The notes under the pieces: model-generated
What the model saw: only the letters and a program-made list of their open reading frames with translations
Database searches by the model: none
Told to the model about the DNA's origin: nothing
Part shown: positions 40,815 through 54,301 of the stretch, in pieces
Numbering within the stretch: the first letter of the stretch is position 1
Layout of the letters: every line of letters starts with the position of its first letter
Translations under genes and position numbers: made by a program
Assembly: GCF_013373865.1 (NCBI RefSeq)
Contig: NC_050474.1
Span: forward strand, 5,183,561 to 5,247,560
DNA: 64,000 nt
Reading direction: 5' to 3'
From: Monomorium pharaonis
Taxonomy: Eukaryota > Arthropoda > Insecta > Hymenoptera > Formicidae

Positions 40815-40864
40815 TAGCGAACATTATTTATGACTCATTTATGATTCCGTAACAAAAATTATTT
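40804..40864 (+). repeat. 35-bp tandem duplication, second copy partial
   Basis: TTATGATTCCGTA at 40804 recurs at 40839. The following 13 bases of each copy are similar, ending in ATTATTT. The first copy contains the stop codon of the open frame to its left. Confidence 0.75.
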
Positions 40865-43800
40865 CGCGGTCGTCCAAAATGTTTTCTGTTCATGCGGATA
40901 TTAATTTATAATATTTAATCTTCCTTTCATTTGTCACACATCTGAAGCGTCGCACGGCTTTATTGAAAGCTTACGTTTATTAATAATTACGTTTATTTAT
41001 AATAACGTTTAATTCGAGATTATCCGTAACAATCATAACTAAATAAAATCACTGTGATTAAGCAGCTTCAACTGGTCAAAATAAATCCATTGTTCGCATT
41101 TTACGTATTTTTCTTCCAATGGAATACTAAATTGCGGGAATGTATAGCAACCGAAAAAAATCTTTTAACGATATCTCTGCGGAAGCAGGATCATGAATAT
41201 TTATACTTATCTGTCATATTAATCAGCAGATGGGCTGGCAAGCAACGAGAGCTAATGTAAAAGCGCGCGTACAGGCGCGGTTGTAAATTCTAGCGGAAAA
41301 AGCGCTATTATGTTCGGTATTATCGCGTCGACGAACCCTTTTCATCGTCTTATGGCCGTCGTCGTCGTCGTCTTAAAGCGCTCGTAAACATCCTCTTAAA
41401 AATATTCAGAAGTTGCTCTCATTTGTCGACGGCTGCAAGCGGAGTCAAAGTGCGTCATTATGACGCATAGTCGCTGTAACGCATACAGCTTCTCTTTTTA
41501 TCTCTCGCCTTCCCTCTTTCTCATTTCATCGTCTTCGTTACATTGCCACGTAGAGGGTCGTGGTTTTGAAAGTTAAGTTGCTAAAGAAGGCAGAAAAGGG
41601 CTTGCTGAAAGAGGGTGCGAACGAGTGGCGCGCAGGAGACAGAAGGTCGTCGCTGAAAGTTTCAAAGTTATTTCAGAGGTAAATACAGTTCAGGTCGGTA
41701 GTAGTTATTGCATGTTTTATATCGCACCCTTTAAGGACGAGGGGAGAGAGAGAGAAGAGAGAAGTGCATCACGTGACGATAATCTCTTTCATTTCAGATT
41801 ATTATATGTGAAAAATATTCCGCTTTTCGCCGGCAAAAAATGTGGGAACGAGCTGGTTTGCGTCTCTCCATTGCTATTTGAATAACACAGCTGAAAACTC
41901 GTCATTCCGCGGTTTTTATTACAAACGAAAAATACGTGCATATATTTAATAAACACATAGTTCCACGTCTAATTCTATTTACTCGGCGGGATGACATTTC
42001 ATAAAACCCCACTGATAAAAAAACATTTGATTCTCCTAAAATTTTTATCTTTTTCGAAGTTTTTCTTCCTCGCGGTTTATTTGAGGTATTAATTTGTATG
42101 TACGAATTAAACCAGACAAATTTCTTCCATTTCCACTGTTGCGACAATGCTTTTACTGCATGTTACTGTAAAAGCAAGAAATTTAAATCTCAAATTAAAG
42201 CAAATTTATGCATTAATTATAATATTTGTACAAATGGTGTAACAAAACCGACTAATGGGGTACATTCCAATCAGAAAAATAGACTTGTGGAAGAAAAGGT
42301 ATGGCATAATTTCCATTGAAGATTGCAAATTTAGTTTGTAGATGATCTGGAGGAAACTGTCGAGAGAAAGGAAATCGGTTGTCCATGAGCGTTGAAGCAA
42401 AATAATTGCTTCACGATAATAATTCCGTTATTTGAAAAGGAAAATACGAGAGGGAAACGGTTCGTTATTTTCGGTATGATATTAAAATCGCATCCGCTTT
42501 GATCGTCAATATCGACACTATCTGATTTATTCTTTACGCATACACGTACATTTTGTATATCCGATATTGTTTCTACGATTAAAAAATATAATAGTAATTT
42601 CATTTATTATAAGAAACACAATGTATGATGCGCGTAATGGAACGCGATAACAAAATGTAACGTAATATTGTAAACATAATTGAAAATTACATTACAGATA
42701 TTCGTATGTACATTTATATAGATAAATATAAATACTTGCAATGCAATTTTCGATTGTATATACGATATCGCATTACACTTTATATCATGTTTCATTATAT
42801 ACTATATCAGCTACTAGTTGTACTCATTAATAAATTCGTTAATTGTTAACGTATTAAAGATAATCCTAAAATAATTCATTACAGTTACGTTTAGATTAAA
42901 GAGTATAGAAATCATATTTTATGATTTGTAACTCGTAACATAAAAATGGATAAATTTTCTAAAGTAACGCATTTTAATAAACAAAAATCTATCAGCCTGA
43001 AAATTGTATAAAATTACAATTTACGACTTGTTGATTTGTCGAGTTGCGTGTTCCGATCCAACGCGTTCAACCATATCGCGATTGTCTATTTTACAGATAA
43101 TAATATCAATTAAAAGTAAAAAATATTTGCAATTTAATCCTCTCTGTTTTCATATGAGGCGAACGTTCAGTTCATATTTGATTTTTTTAATTGCATAGAT
43201 ATATCATAAAAATTAACTCTAAAATTTTCTGATTTTTTACTTAAAATTCTGGATTATATTTGTATTTTTCTTAATTTTGTTTAGCACACTTTTTGTTAAA
43301 GACATCGAAAATGTGTGTTTGGCCGAAGGAACGAGAGCAAAAGAGGGACAATAAAGAGAAAAACGAGAAGGAATGAACCGACGAGGTAAGGAAAGGTAAA
43401 CGTAAAAGAGAAAAATGAACAAGGGTTAAGAGTAAGTCGCGACTTTAGCCTTTAACCAGAAGGTTCCTCTAAAAAGTTTAAAATTTATTCCTGTGTTAAA
43501 CGTCCGCGCGTCTTGGAAAACTTACCGCGTGTTTGCTCGCAGCCTCCGACCAAAATGATTATGCCATAATAATGATATTGTTAGTTGGAAATGTAAGGGC
43601 TGCCGGAGAGTTCGCAGCTTGAAAAAATAATGGGTAACGTTCGCCCGCGCCTCGATGTAATTAATGCCCGTTTCGGAAAACTTCTACCTGTTGTGCACAC
43701 GCGCGCGCGCGTACTTCGGGAGTAACATTTTACACGCGAATTTCTCCAAAGTTATTTTATTCGTGTCGAAAACATTTGTTACATCCTTCAACGCATTATT

Positions 43801-44921
43801 CTCGATGAACTTTATCAGACTGCACCAAATTATTTTTCTGGCGATTCGTCTAAATGTATTATTCTGAAAAAAAAAAAAATTCCCGCAGAAAAGTCAGCGA
43901 GTTTAAACTGAAGGAGAATCAATGATAATCGATTATTCATTATTTATTCGTCGATTATTAGTCGCAAGACAAGCATTATTAGCGAGACCACATAGCGTCT
44001 GTCATGTACTAACTACCATAATCTCTGATACGCCAAATGCATTTGTAAGGGGAAGCTAAGTGCGGTCCGAAGTCGAGAAAGTTAGTATCACGATATGCGC
44101 CCTGTTAGAAACGGCTTCGCCATAACACGATGGCTTGACAAGAGTTAGGGGTTGGGGAGCAACGAAGGTGTTAACAACCAACATAATTATCAATTTACGC
44201 TGTTCATTCGTCTAACTAAACGTAGGGTTTAGTTAGAAACCGGTAAATCTTATAAATTTGGATATGTATTTTTAAGTAGTTTATGTTAATATGTATATGA
44301 TATAAATTAAATTTCAAGTTTCTCGTCGATTGTTATTGGTTTCATTGCATCTTGAATGCTGAACTTAATGTATATTTAAACAGATCTCTTGTGAATTTAC
44401 ATAGGTAGACTTAGTAACTTAGTAAGATCATATAAGTGAATTAGAACTTATGTACTTTTAAATACTTTACGTCATTATGTATAATATTAATGCGATACAC
44501 GTGAATATATACATTTAAACGTTGAAATCAATATGTATACATATTTGAACAAATTTTATAAAAATTTATATGAATAATGCAAAATAAAAGGTTATTTAAT
44601 AAAAACCGTTAATAATTTCTAAATCGCAATTATTTAATTTTCGAGAAAAACTCTTATCCTTTAATACTTTAAAGTTGCTATTACAAAATTACGATTTATG
44701 TTTCATTTATTCTTTCAGAATTGTATATACCTTCGATTTTACTAAATACAGCAAAGCTAATATCTGCGCGAATTAATTACGTTTTTATTAATGATGTATA
44801 AGATTAAATGACTGCAAAAATTTATAGCGTGGAAGTTAACGTGCCACAACTTTTACGGACTTGAACAATTTGAAAAATGGACGAAACTTTCGTCGGTATC
44901 CCCGATGGAAAATTCACTCAC

Positions 44922-45017
44922 CTGCACCATTAACGAGATCGCCACCAGTCCCTGACTTTTATGCTGCGCCTCGCTCATGTTGTGATACAGTTCAGCGTTA
45001 AAGCCATAGACTTGTAT
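44922..45017 (-). CDS. CA10: CA10-like exon B: strand carrying the third zinc-ligand position
   Basis: Internal exon of 96 bp, 32 codons, phase 0 at both ends. The acceptor is TTCTCTGTTGCAG and the donor is CAG|GTGAGT. It reads from IQVYGFNAELYHN to LVAISLMVQ. Joined to the preceding exon this gives AE-IQVYGFN, which aligns with AELHLVHWN of active enzymes. The His119 zinc-ligand position is therefore Gln, as in vertebrate CA10 (GEVQLIHYN). HNMSEA contains a second N-glycosylation sequon, at the site of NVTEA in human CA10. The exon stands alone in AT-rich surroundings between a 15.3-kb and a 7.9-kb intron. The frame runs open on both sides for a short way, but the flanking codons are intronic because homology stops exactly at the splice sites. 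Confidence 0.97.
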
Positions 45018-46822
45018 CTGCAACAGAGAAAACCACAAAGAAATTACTTCCCAGTGGAATCGTGCCGCGGGCATAATCGTATCTCCCGCAACGCGATCAC
45101 GCCGACAAATTCCGTCCCCGCACGAACAAATTCTCGAGTTTAGAGTTTAGATTCTAGAACATTTCGTGCCCGACGACGCCTCGCACCACGTTGTTCCCCC
45201 GCGCGTGGCCCCATGCTTCTATCTCCCCTCGAGATCGACTCACGTCTCTAGCCGCCGGCTTTCCTGCAGCTAATTAAACGATAAACCTTCCGATGTATTA
45301 AATATCAAATAAATTTTTTCTATAATCTTAAAATGCAGATAATAGGTAAAAATATTTTATAGAAATATTTAATAAACTTAGGTTCCTTTTTCAAAGGCGC
45401 TCATATTCCTAAAAATATTGAAACTTAATGTTACAAAATTATTTACGTCTCTTATATAAATTGCCTTTATAAATTTTTAGTTTTACATAAGTTAGATATT
45501 GTTAAAAATGAAAGAAATCGATAAGAGGTTCCAGAATATGATCTGCGAGTTCGAGGTATATTCGGCTCGTTTTATATCCTGAATAAATATTCCGAGAATA
45601 TTTATCGAACACATACCTATTAAATCACATTCTTACGCGAGTATATAAATCTTCAGAGGCACCAAGATTCTTAAGCGCATACCATATGTGGATGCACTTT
45701 TCCTTTGACATTTTTGTGCGCCTTCTTACGTCAGAATCTTCGTTTTTAGTAAACGGAAATATTCTCTCATAGTATGGGCTTTTTGTAGTACTTTTTTTAG
45801 AAATATTGAACTTTTGCGAGAAAATAAAGTTTTCTTCGATACCTGATCATATCTCGCCTTTAACATTTTGCCTTTGCCCTCGTATTCTCATGCATAAAAA
45901 TACACGAAATATATGTTATTGAATTGTTACAATACAATAAATGCTCTTTTCGCTACGTCCTTAAGACAAAAGTGTGTGTGTTGCTACGTAATTAATTAAA
46001 AAAAAAACCCCTACATGGATACAGTGCACGTAGATAAGTCGCGAAAGACAGGTCTATCGTCGTGCACACAGGAGAGCGTTCAGTTTATAGAGAAATGGAA
46101 ACCAAGTCGCTCGTAAAATGTATCTTGTTTTTGGGACATACATCTCGTTTCGTGTCTCATATCCCGCGAATGTCACCTGCTATAAGTTTTGTATGCTGGA
46201 TAAGGCGCGGAAAAGACACCGACGACGTGTACGTGTCTTTCTCGCGAAGAAAAGGATTTCGTCGCGATCGCTTTTCTTTGCAGTATTTCCCCTCACCCTC
46301 CCTTCCGCCCCTCTCTCACGTAGTTCCCCTTTGTTTCCACCGTTCTGTTCCTCCTTCGTTGTACCTGTATATCTGTTTCTTTCTGCTGGTAATGGCATTG
46401 CCACGGCACTTCCGGTTGTGCCTAAGGGTATCTGAAATGCCCGCGACGCACGACGAGTTCTTTTTCAAAGACGTCGGGGTATGCTGCTGCAGCACGACAG
46501 ATGGGGGCAAGGGTATGAAGAAGGAGAGATAGAGGGATAAGAGAGATGTGAGATCCGCGAGAAAGAAAAAGATCGTGCAAGATGCGACGCGACGAGAAGG
46601 AAGCGGGAGGATTGCTGGGGAGTGAGTGTAAATCCACTGCGTCTGATCAAAGTACGACTCGTACTACTAGGAATAGGAAAGATTCTCTCTTCCTTCTCAT
46701 TTTCGTGAAATTTTCTCCCGTCTCGACCGCTCCCCTTTCTTTAGTACAACGTCCTCTCATCGTTTCTGCCTTTTAGTAAGATATTTTTCTCTTGGTAACT
46801 TCTTCACTCATCGAAGAAGAAA

Positions 46823-46871
46823 TCTCTCTCTCCCTCCCTCCCTCCCTCCCTCTCTCTCTCTCTCTTTTTTT
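46823..46871. repeat. (CCCT)n/(CT)n microsatellite
   Basis: CT units, then about five CCCT units, then CT units and a T run. Confidence 0.9.
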
Positions 46872-49800
46872 CTGTCGTCACGTAGTAAAAAAATTTTATC
46901 TTTTCAAATGTAATTCTAGTTCAATTACTAAAATGATCATTTATTAATATTGGCGAGAATAAAATACGAAGAATGCGTTCATTTTAATGCACTTTGAAAA
47001 TTGACAAGTAAAAATAAATTATAAAACATGGCTGTGTGTTATTTAATATTGTTCTTTAATATTGTGTAAGCAATTAAAAATATGAATAATATATTTAATT
47101 TGTACGTGTATAAACATTTATAAATTTATAACATTGTGTCAGATCAATTCTTCTATACAAAAATAGTCTATGACATTGATAAAAAAATTAATACTTCTGC
47201 TTGTTATCATTGAAATTTATTGGCTATTTTACTAATACTTATTTGATACCTATATAATATATTCATGGGATTTATACATGTGTCGAATAATTTTAATTTT
47301 GATTTGTCATCTGTCTGTTATCTATCTTAATATTTGAGTCTTTAAGATAAAAATAAATATAATAATGAAACTGAAAGTAAAGTTCCTTCGAACTTAACTT
47401 TCAGCAAAAAACTTAAGAAGAAATTATGTGAATCAGCAGAGCGACTTATTTCGACGTTTGATTGACGGTTTTTGCATGCAAACTTGAAGTTTCAATATTT
47501 ATCGCGAGTAAACAGAAGTGGAAGTTAGGTATGAAAACAGCAGTCTGTGGAGAGTTCAGGGAACATTCATTTTAACTTCATGAAATTTAAAGCATGAATA
47601 TATTTTAAGATTATCTACGACTGATTTTAAGGAAAAATTAAGTACATATGCATTTAAGCACAACAATTTTGCCGACATATTTTAAGCAATGAAATATATG
47701 ATAACATATCCGTGTTTGTCTGCTATTAAAAGATTTTGTGACAAATAATAATTCAAGATACAAAGAATCAATACTTTTATCTATTTTTCTCAAATAAAGT
47801 TATCTCCTATTATAAATTTAAAAGCTTGCAATTATGAGCCTGGTTTACATGCGACATATATCCGTAATTAGACTTCGTTTAGGCTAATAATTAAATTTTG
47901 AATATTTTTTCGACATAACATATGTAATTTTAATAAATAGAATTTTCCCCTAACAGTTTTTTTTTCTTCTAGATTATCCTATATACAGCTAGTCAATACG
48001 GTTGAAGAGAAAAATTGTCATTAAGAAGCACTCATTGTACAAGCCATTGCACAAAGCCGCTTTCAGTGCGCTCATTATATAATTGCTGATATAAATCGTA
48101 GCAACGTTTTTCTCCGAGTATTACGGAGCACATTAGAAATATCTTTCACGTTTTAAGCCCCTTTCCCGTCTTTGACAAATGAAATAACTTATGTAGCAGA
48201 AGAAATTCTGTATCGAAATGTGTCGAACACAAACATACTATTTTAACGTGAATTAAACAGTTTCGAGCTAAGAATTACGTTCATAATTATTTATATTCAT
48301 CACACAGAAGTGTATAGAAGCGTTTAATTGTTACATACGCATAATTTTCTAATGTAAAATATTTGTAAAAAGAGAAATAAAACAGTCTGTATGATAAATA
48401 AAACCCGTTTTTCCACTAATTTTTTTTTCACGTTTTTCATATGCGCTTTTATTCAGAAATACGGTGTACTTCCTTTCGTTCTTCCATTATCTCAAGCCAG
48501 GATAAAATTCTGCGGCTCTTAGCTGCGCGGCGATCTCGAAATTCGTTGTCACGGGCGAGCAAAATCCTACTTGACGACCGAGCCAAGGCGGTATATAGCC
48601 GAGCTTTCTGAAATTTGCTACGCCCTGGAAATTCGGAATTCACCGCGGGTAACCCGCGAAGTGCCGAGCTGGCCCTCTCTACCTCTGAGCACCTTTACTT
48701 CACGTGTACCATCCGATCTCGACGTATCTTCTGCACTCTGCCTCTCATCCTGGCCCGATGCCTCCTTCACGACCGCCTCCTCGTGCTTTACCCGCCACTT
48801 TGCCCGCCACTAGAGCATAATCACCATCCTCTACGAAGACTGCGACGAGCCCGCAAACACAGCCGCGCATTCGGTAAACGCATTATCTTCTCTTTAAGCG
48901 GTACCCGATGACAGTCTCAGTGAAGATTATTTTTAACCACATCTGGAATTAATCGTCGTAAAGAAGATATTCCGGACTAATAAGAAACATCAGCTTTGTT
49001 AAGTGTGAGATGTCACCTGTATGCTTGTGATATTCACTTGAAAGAATGTACAGTAGCTGCTTAATTTAACGTAAATTTAAGTAACGTAATTTATCGCGAA
49101 AATAAATATTTATTGTATTATATGTATGCGTAAGAAAACCGTTCAATTTTCGATTACTATTATTAATCTGTAAAAATTCGTGCAAAGATCAAACTGGCAA
49201 AAACACAAGTTATAAATTTACTAATTAAATGTATTATCAAATTTTTTACAACATGACTTCTTTAATTTCTAATGTTTAAAAATTACTATTTTATATTTAA
49301 AACATCTGTTAGTTCATTATAAGAAAAAACAAAAACTTATTACTAAAAAAGCGACGCGAAAATGCTTATAGCTTAAATTATTTTCAAGTAAAAAAGCAAG
49401 TAGACAAATCTCCAGTTCCCCAATAGAAAAATCTTTGGTTAACTTCTCTAAAATTTTAATAACTTTTTTTGTAAAGAGCAGTGCAAGAAAATAAATAATT
49501 TAAACAGCAGAAATCTATCTTCGTCATAATAAAGATTTTTTTTTTTCATTCTGGTAGAGCCAAATCTGATATTTTTTAAAGAGTTTATTTGAATAGTAAT
49601 AAAATTGATCTTCAGCAGAGCAGCCACTGATTTTCAACGACTAGTCTAAGTCTGGCAACCGTGATTGCGAAATGTTCAATTTATTTTATGTTGCAATAGT
49701 TCGACACGATATTATGCACATAATGGCATAACGGTAAGCAGTAATTGCAACTGATCCGACGACACTAGTTAACCTATTGGCCTAGACCTACGAGGCTATC

Positions 49801-50978
49801 TTGCAGTTGCAATGCAACTCCCCCGACTGGACACACGAAATTGTCTCGTATGCAAACTTTGTCCGGATCTGATTACAAACAGTATCCCCTAACGCCTTCG
49901 CTCTCACAAGTAGCCCGTTTCCGTATTAACTACATCAAACATGTATATAAATCTCTATCTTATCATTATTGCTTATTTGTATGCCAAAAAAGCGAAAAAA
50001 AACCTACTAAAGTTACAGCTACCAAAATCAAATCACAGGGGTAAAAAATAAATCTATTCCTTCCTTAATTGATACGCTCTCGTATTCATAGCGTTATACG
50101 CGTTCTTTCAGCGCTGTGCCTCTACTTTGGGAGCAGGTGTGATAACGCTCTGCGAGTCACGACCGATATGAATATTCGATATGCGCGGTTCATTCGTTGG
50201 GTGCATCAAGTGTGAAATCAGCGAGTGCAATCGCGAGAGGGTGAGCGTACTAAACTGAAAAATCGGCACCTCGAGATAGGTAAGGTTTATACGAGCTACG
50301 CTCGTTGAACAGTTATAAAATATCTCTATCAAATTTAAAGTTGATTTTTTTCACTAATCTTAAATTGAGATAGAAGCATGATGATCAAGAAAATGATAAT
50401 AAAAATCGGGATTTGTAAGTGCGTTGTAATTGAGGATTTAAAACAATATTTCGAAACAGGATGTTGCTACATGCAGAATTATAATACGCTGTCAAATATA
50501 ATCCGTCCAACAAATCAAAGGTCGAAAATAAAGTGAACTTTTTGACTCTCAATTTTTCGCTACGATTCTCTGAATCGTAATTACAATTATAGAAGATTTA
50601 AGCTTCATATTATGTACAATTTAATCCTGCAGTACGTGCAGCAGAACGTAATAAACGATTAGCCGTAAGCAAATAAACCATAACCAATAAAACAGGTAGA
50701 TTAAAATCTGCTCCGATGAACTTAACAAGGACAGCATGTCGTGTTGCCGTCATAATTGAAAAATCCAATATTCCCCGAACCGAAAAGCGATGAAATCATA
50801 TCAAAGCAAAATGAGTACCGAAACGTTTGAGAGTCTCTTCAAAGTTTGATTTTCTTCAGTTTGAGCTTACACGTTTGCGAATTTTTTCATTAACGTGAAA
50901 AATAAATGGATTGTCAGGAAATGGACGAGACATCGTACGTTATGAATAAAATAATCGTAGTTTGATATTAGGTGGATT

Positions 50979-50979
50979 A

Positions 50980-51014
<35 letters not shown>
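50979..51014. repeat. AAT microsatellite
   Basis: About twelve AAT units without interruption. Confidence 0.95.
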
Positions 51015-51016
<2 letters not shown>

Positions 51017-52368
51017 CTTTCTCTGGAAATCCTGAGTCTCGTAAATTGAGTTGGTGAATTGAATATAGGTGAACTAAATCATCAATAAAAATTCATGCCT
51101 TTTACATATTCATTGTCATTTTGCATATATTTAATTTGTACTTTGATTTTTCGTCACATCAATCATTTCGATGTGTTTCGTATATTCGAATATATTTCCT
51201 ACATTCTTTTATTATAAGTAAAAAAATATACCTATGCCGACCTCCATAAAAATGATGCGACAAACAGATCGCTTCTGCTGCTCGGCGCAAGATTACCGCT
51301 CCCGTTGCGATCTCACGTTGCGTCATTACTCGAGTCTTTTTTTTCTCCCCTCAGATACGCGAGAACGTGTGCATCAAGGATAATTCACGCATTAGGGGGT
51401 GCGCTTATGGCGTTCTTGCGGCCTATGGGCATGCCATCACGATTTCTGGCACAATGCGCTATTCTACTGTGATAGATATACAGCTGTAATGCCGCGCTGC
51501 CACCTACCCTCCTCCCCTCACCGACCCTTCCACCCGGCGCGGCGGCTCTATATTAACCCACGAGTGCCGGCTGCACAGACACAGAAATGCCTATACAGGC
51601 ACAACGACGTGACAATACACGCGCCGGGATACGCGTGCATTAATATGCAGATGCGTGTGTATACGTATACGTGTACACACGGGGCCGTCCTGAGAATTTC
51701 TACTATTCATATGTAGATGCGTCTTGCGTCATTTTGCTTGAAAAACCGCCAAGTGCTCCATTACCGTCCGAGCGTTACCGTCGCCCTACGGATACGTCCG
51801 TTATATCGCGTCGGCGGTTAATTGAATGCGGCGATTATACTTTCAAATTATTGCTAATTACGTTTTAGCGTCGTTAATACGGTTAACCCCCCACGGCGTG
51901 TAAAAAAAACCTTTCTTTGCGACGCCCGGATTATCGTCTATCTCTGTTTGTCCAGGGCTTTTGACTGTCACATTTTCACGTCAACCCGCGTCAACGGAGG
52001 AAAACGTTTTCTACAATATTCCAATTTTCCATCAGACATTGTATGAATAGCACTCGCGACAATGGCCGGTAGTCACCGTGTTGCTTATCGGCAGTTTTCA
52101 TTTCAATTATATCACATTTCAACAACGAAAAATTTACAAATAAGATCGAAACAATAGATATATGTATAATTTTTATATTTTATAAATAAAATAAAAAATA
52201 TTATCATTACATCATGTATGCGCGTATAATAATGCGGTACATAAACATAAAATTAATTAATAAGTTTCCGAAGCTACGCGCGGAGCAAACCATTCGTACC
52301 ACGTTACATCATTTTACGATCCAATTAACTCGGATCGATATCGCGATTATTAATTTATTTCAGCGGAG

Positions 52369-52629
52369 CTAAAAAGGTACACTCTTGATATACATGTAAC
52401 ACCGGTCGCGTTGTAAAACTTTGATGACGTTCAAGTAGACGTCGAAATGCGGCGTCCCGCCGAGAGTCACGATGGCAGGAACGATGAAGGGCTTTACGTG
52501 TGAAAAAAAAAAGACAAGAGCACTGCACCCTCTCCTCCGACCCCGACGCCGGTAACCTTTTAGCACAAACCGGAAGTAAGGGAGGCGCTCGTGACAACAC
52601 ACAATCGCGACGCGACGAGGGTCGTTCAA
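52369..52629 (-). other. Small open frame, 86 codons, with AATAAA after the stop
   Basis: ATG-initiated minus-strand frame inside the 15.3-kb intron, same strand as the host gene. The first half is Arg-rich and unremarkable. The second half has balanced composition and coding-like third positions (PFIVPAIVTLGG, then FDVYLNVIKVLQRDRCYMY). Its TAG stop is followed about 10 bases later by AATAAA. A second minus-strand frame of 81 codons overlaps it. I recognise no family and would not call it a gene without transcript or conservation support. Confidence 0.15.
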
Positions 52630-54268
52630 CTATAAACGACCACTACAATTACGGAAACGCGCGCTAGGCCCTCTCGACTGGTTAAAGCGCCGCACAGAAT
52701 AATTAAATGAATATACGCGCTACCATTTCGGATTTCCCTTTATTCCACCATACGTTTAATACGCGCTCGCGACCCGCAGCCACGTTCCCCTCTAAAAAGT
52801 GTTTCGCTGTAAACTTAATGACAAAGCTGAAAAATTAACAGATTGAGCTCCTAAAATGTATTGTTACCGCGAAATGTATAGATATAATGACACAACAATG
52901 CATACAAACACGACAAATAATTATATGGAGATTATTAACATCTCTGTTGTTTTAATTTATTGTTCTAATTTATTGTATAAAATATTCGTACAAATTTCAC
53001 GTGAAGAAGCTTTATTTATAGATTTATGAATAACGATCATTAATTAATTATTAATATTAAACGTAAAATAACATATGACGAAATTTCGTCATCTTGGCAA
53101 GGTCTATTTGTGCCATGAAGTGCACTGATATGCGATGGGTGGCTTTAAGGTATTAGCGTCCTTCCAGACAATTTCGAACGGCCGCGTTCCACAGCCTGGA
53201 CGCCATGCAGAAATTAAACCAATTATGCCTGTCAATTTGTGTACGCTCTGGTGGCATAATCATAGCACTTGAATCCCGTGCCACGTTGTTTGACCATTAG
53301 TGGGTATACCGGCTGTCAGAGCGCCGTTCCTATCAAAAGGACCCTCGGTATCCTACGTCGCATTTGCACTGCGACCGTTCTGTTTCGGTTTTGATGCCGA
53401 AATTAATCGGCCGATTAATTATATACTTAAATTAAAACTGCAGAAAATAATAAATTGTAAAACAAGTTTTCTTACAAAAAAAAAATAAGAGAAAAGTCAA
53501 AAGAAAGACAGAGATAACGTCGTACAATCATATTGCAAAAATCACGTTTTAACATTTTGATTTATCACTAATTAGATATCATGAAACTTATTTCGTAGCC
53601 TATTTGCTAATTAGATTTTTAAATATTAATATCAATTAAACATGATAAAATCTCTTGACGTTTCTCTAAAAGGCGAAACATTTATTTGCCGAAAACAACG
53701 CCGCTATATTTTGTCATTTATCTACATAGATGTAATTTAATCAACATTGGAAACTTTTAATCAACAAATTATCGTACAGTATAAAGTTTTAATTATTTTC
53801 TTCATCAAGAGAAAACGAGAGCGAAGCTTAAATTTAGGTCATACAAAAACAATAATTACAAGTTGCAATATTTTCCTTGTAGGATCGAAATTACCGTTAC
53901 ATTGAAAGATTTGCTTTCTATTATAATCTTCCAGACATTATAGAGAAGTTCCTCTTTCCCAATATTTACTCTATTGATGGTTCTCTAAAGCTATAGAGTA
54001 TTATTTATGTTCGTAGATCTATTCGTTGCATTGCATTCCCCGAGTAAATCATTCCTGACTCGATATCTCAAAGACGCTATTGAGTAAAATATCGCACCGA
54101 CGTTTCTTACGGCGACGTGATCGATGGCGGACAATAACACGCAACGCGCGCGGTTCGCCCAATTTGGCCGGGCACAGCGGCCATAAATTCGCGAACGGTC
54201 TCGACAGGGGCCTGTCTACCGAGTGGATAGCGGTACACCGTGGACATCAGTTTCGCGACGCGAGGGAG

Positions 54269-54272
<4 letters not shown>

Positions 54273-54301
<29 letters not shown>
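54273..54301. repeat. GA microsatellite
   Basis: Perfect GA tract. Confidence 0.9.

Larger units (their letters stand above)
37072..44921 (-). other. Large intron of the CA10-like gene (7,850 bp)
   Basis: Runs from GTGAGT to TTGCAG on the minus strand. Mostly AT-rich, with a CT microsatellite at 39041-39074, a short tandem duplication at 39362-39400 and the unexplained plus-strand open frame around 40278-40864 described separately. The rest (37400-38900, 40870-44900) shows scattered stops in all frames and no recognisable element. Confidence 0.8.
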
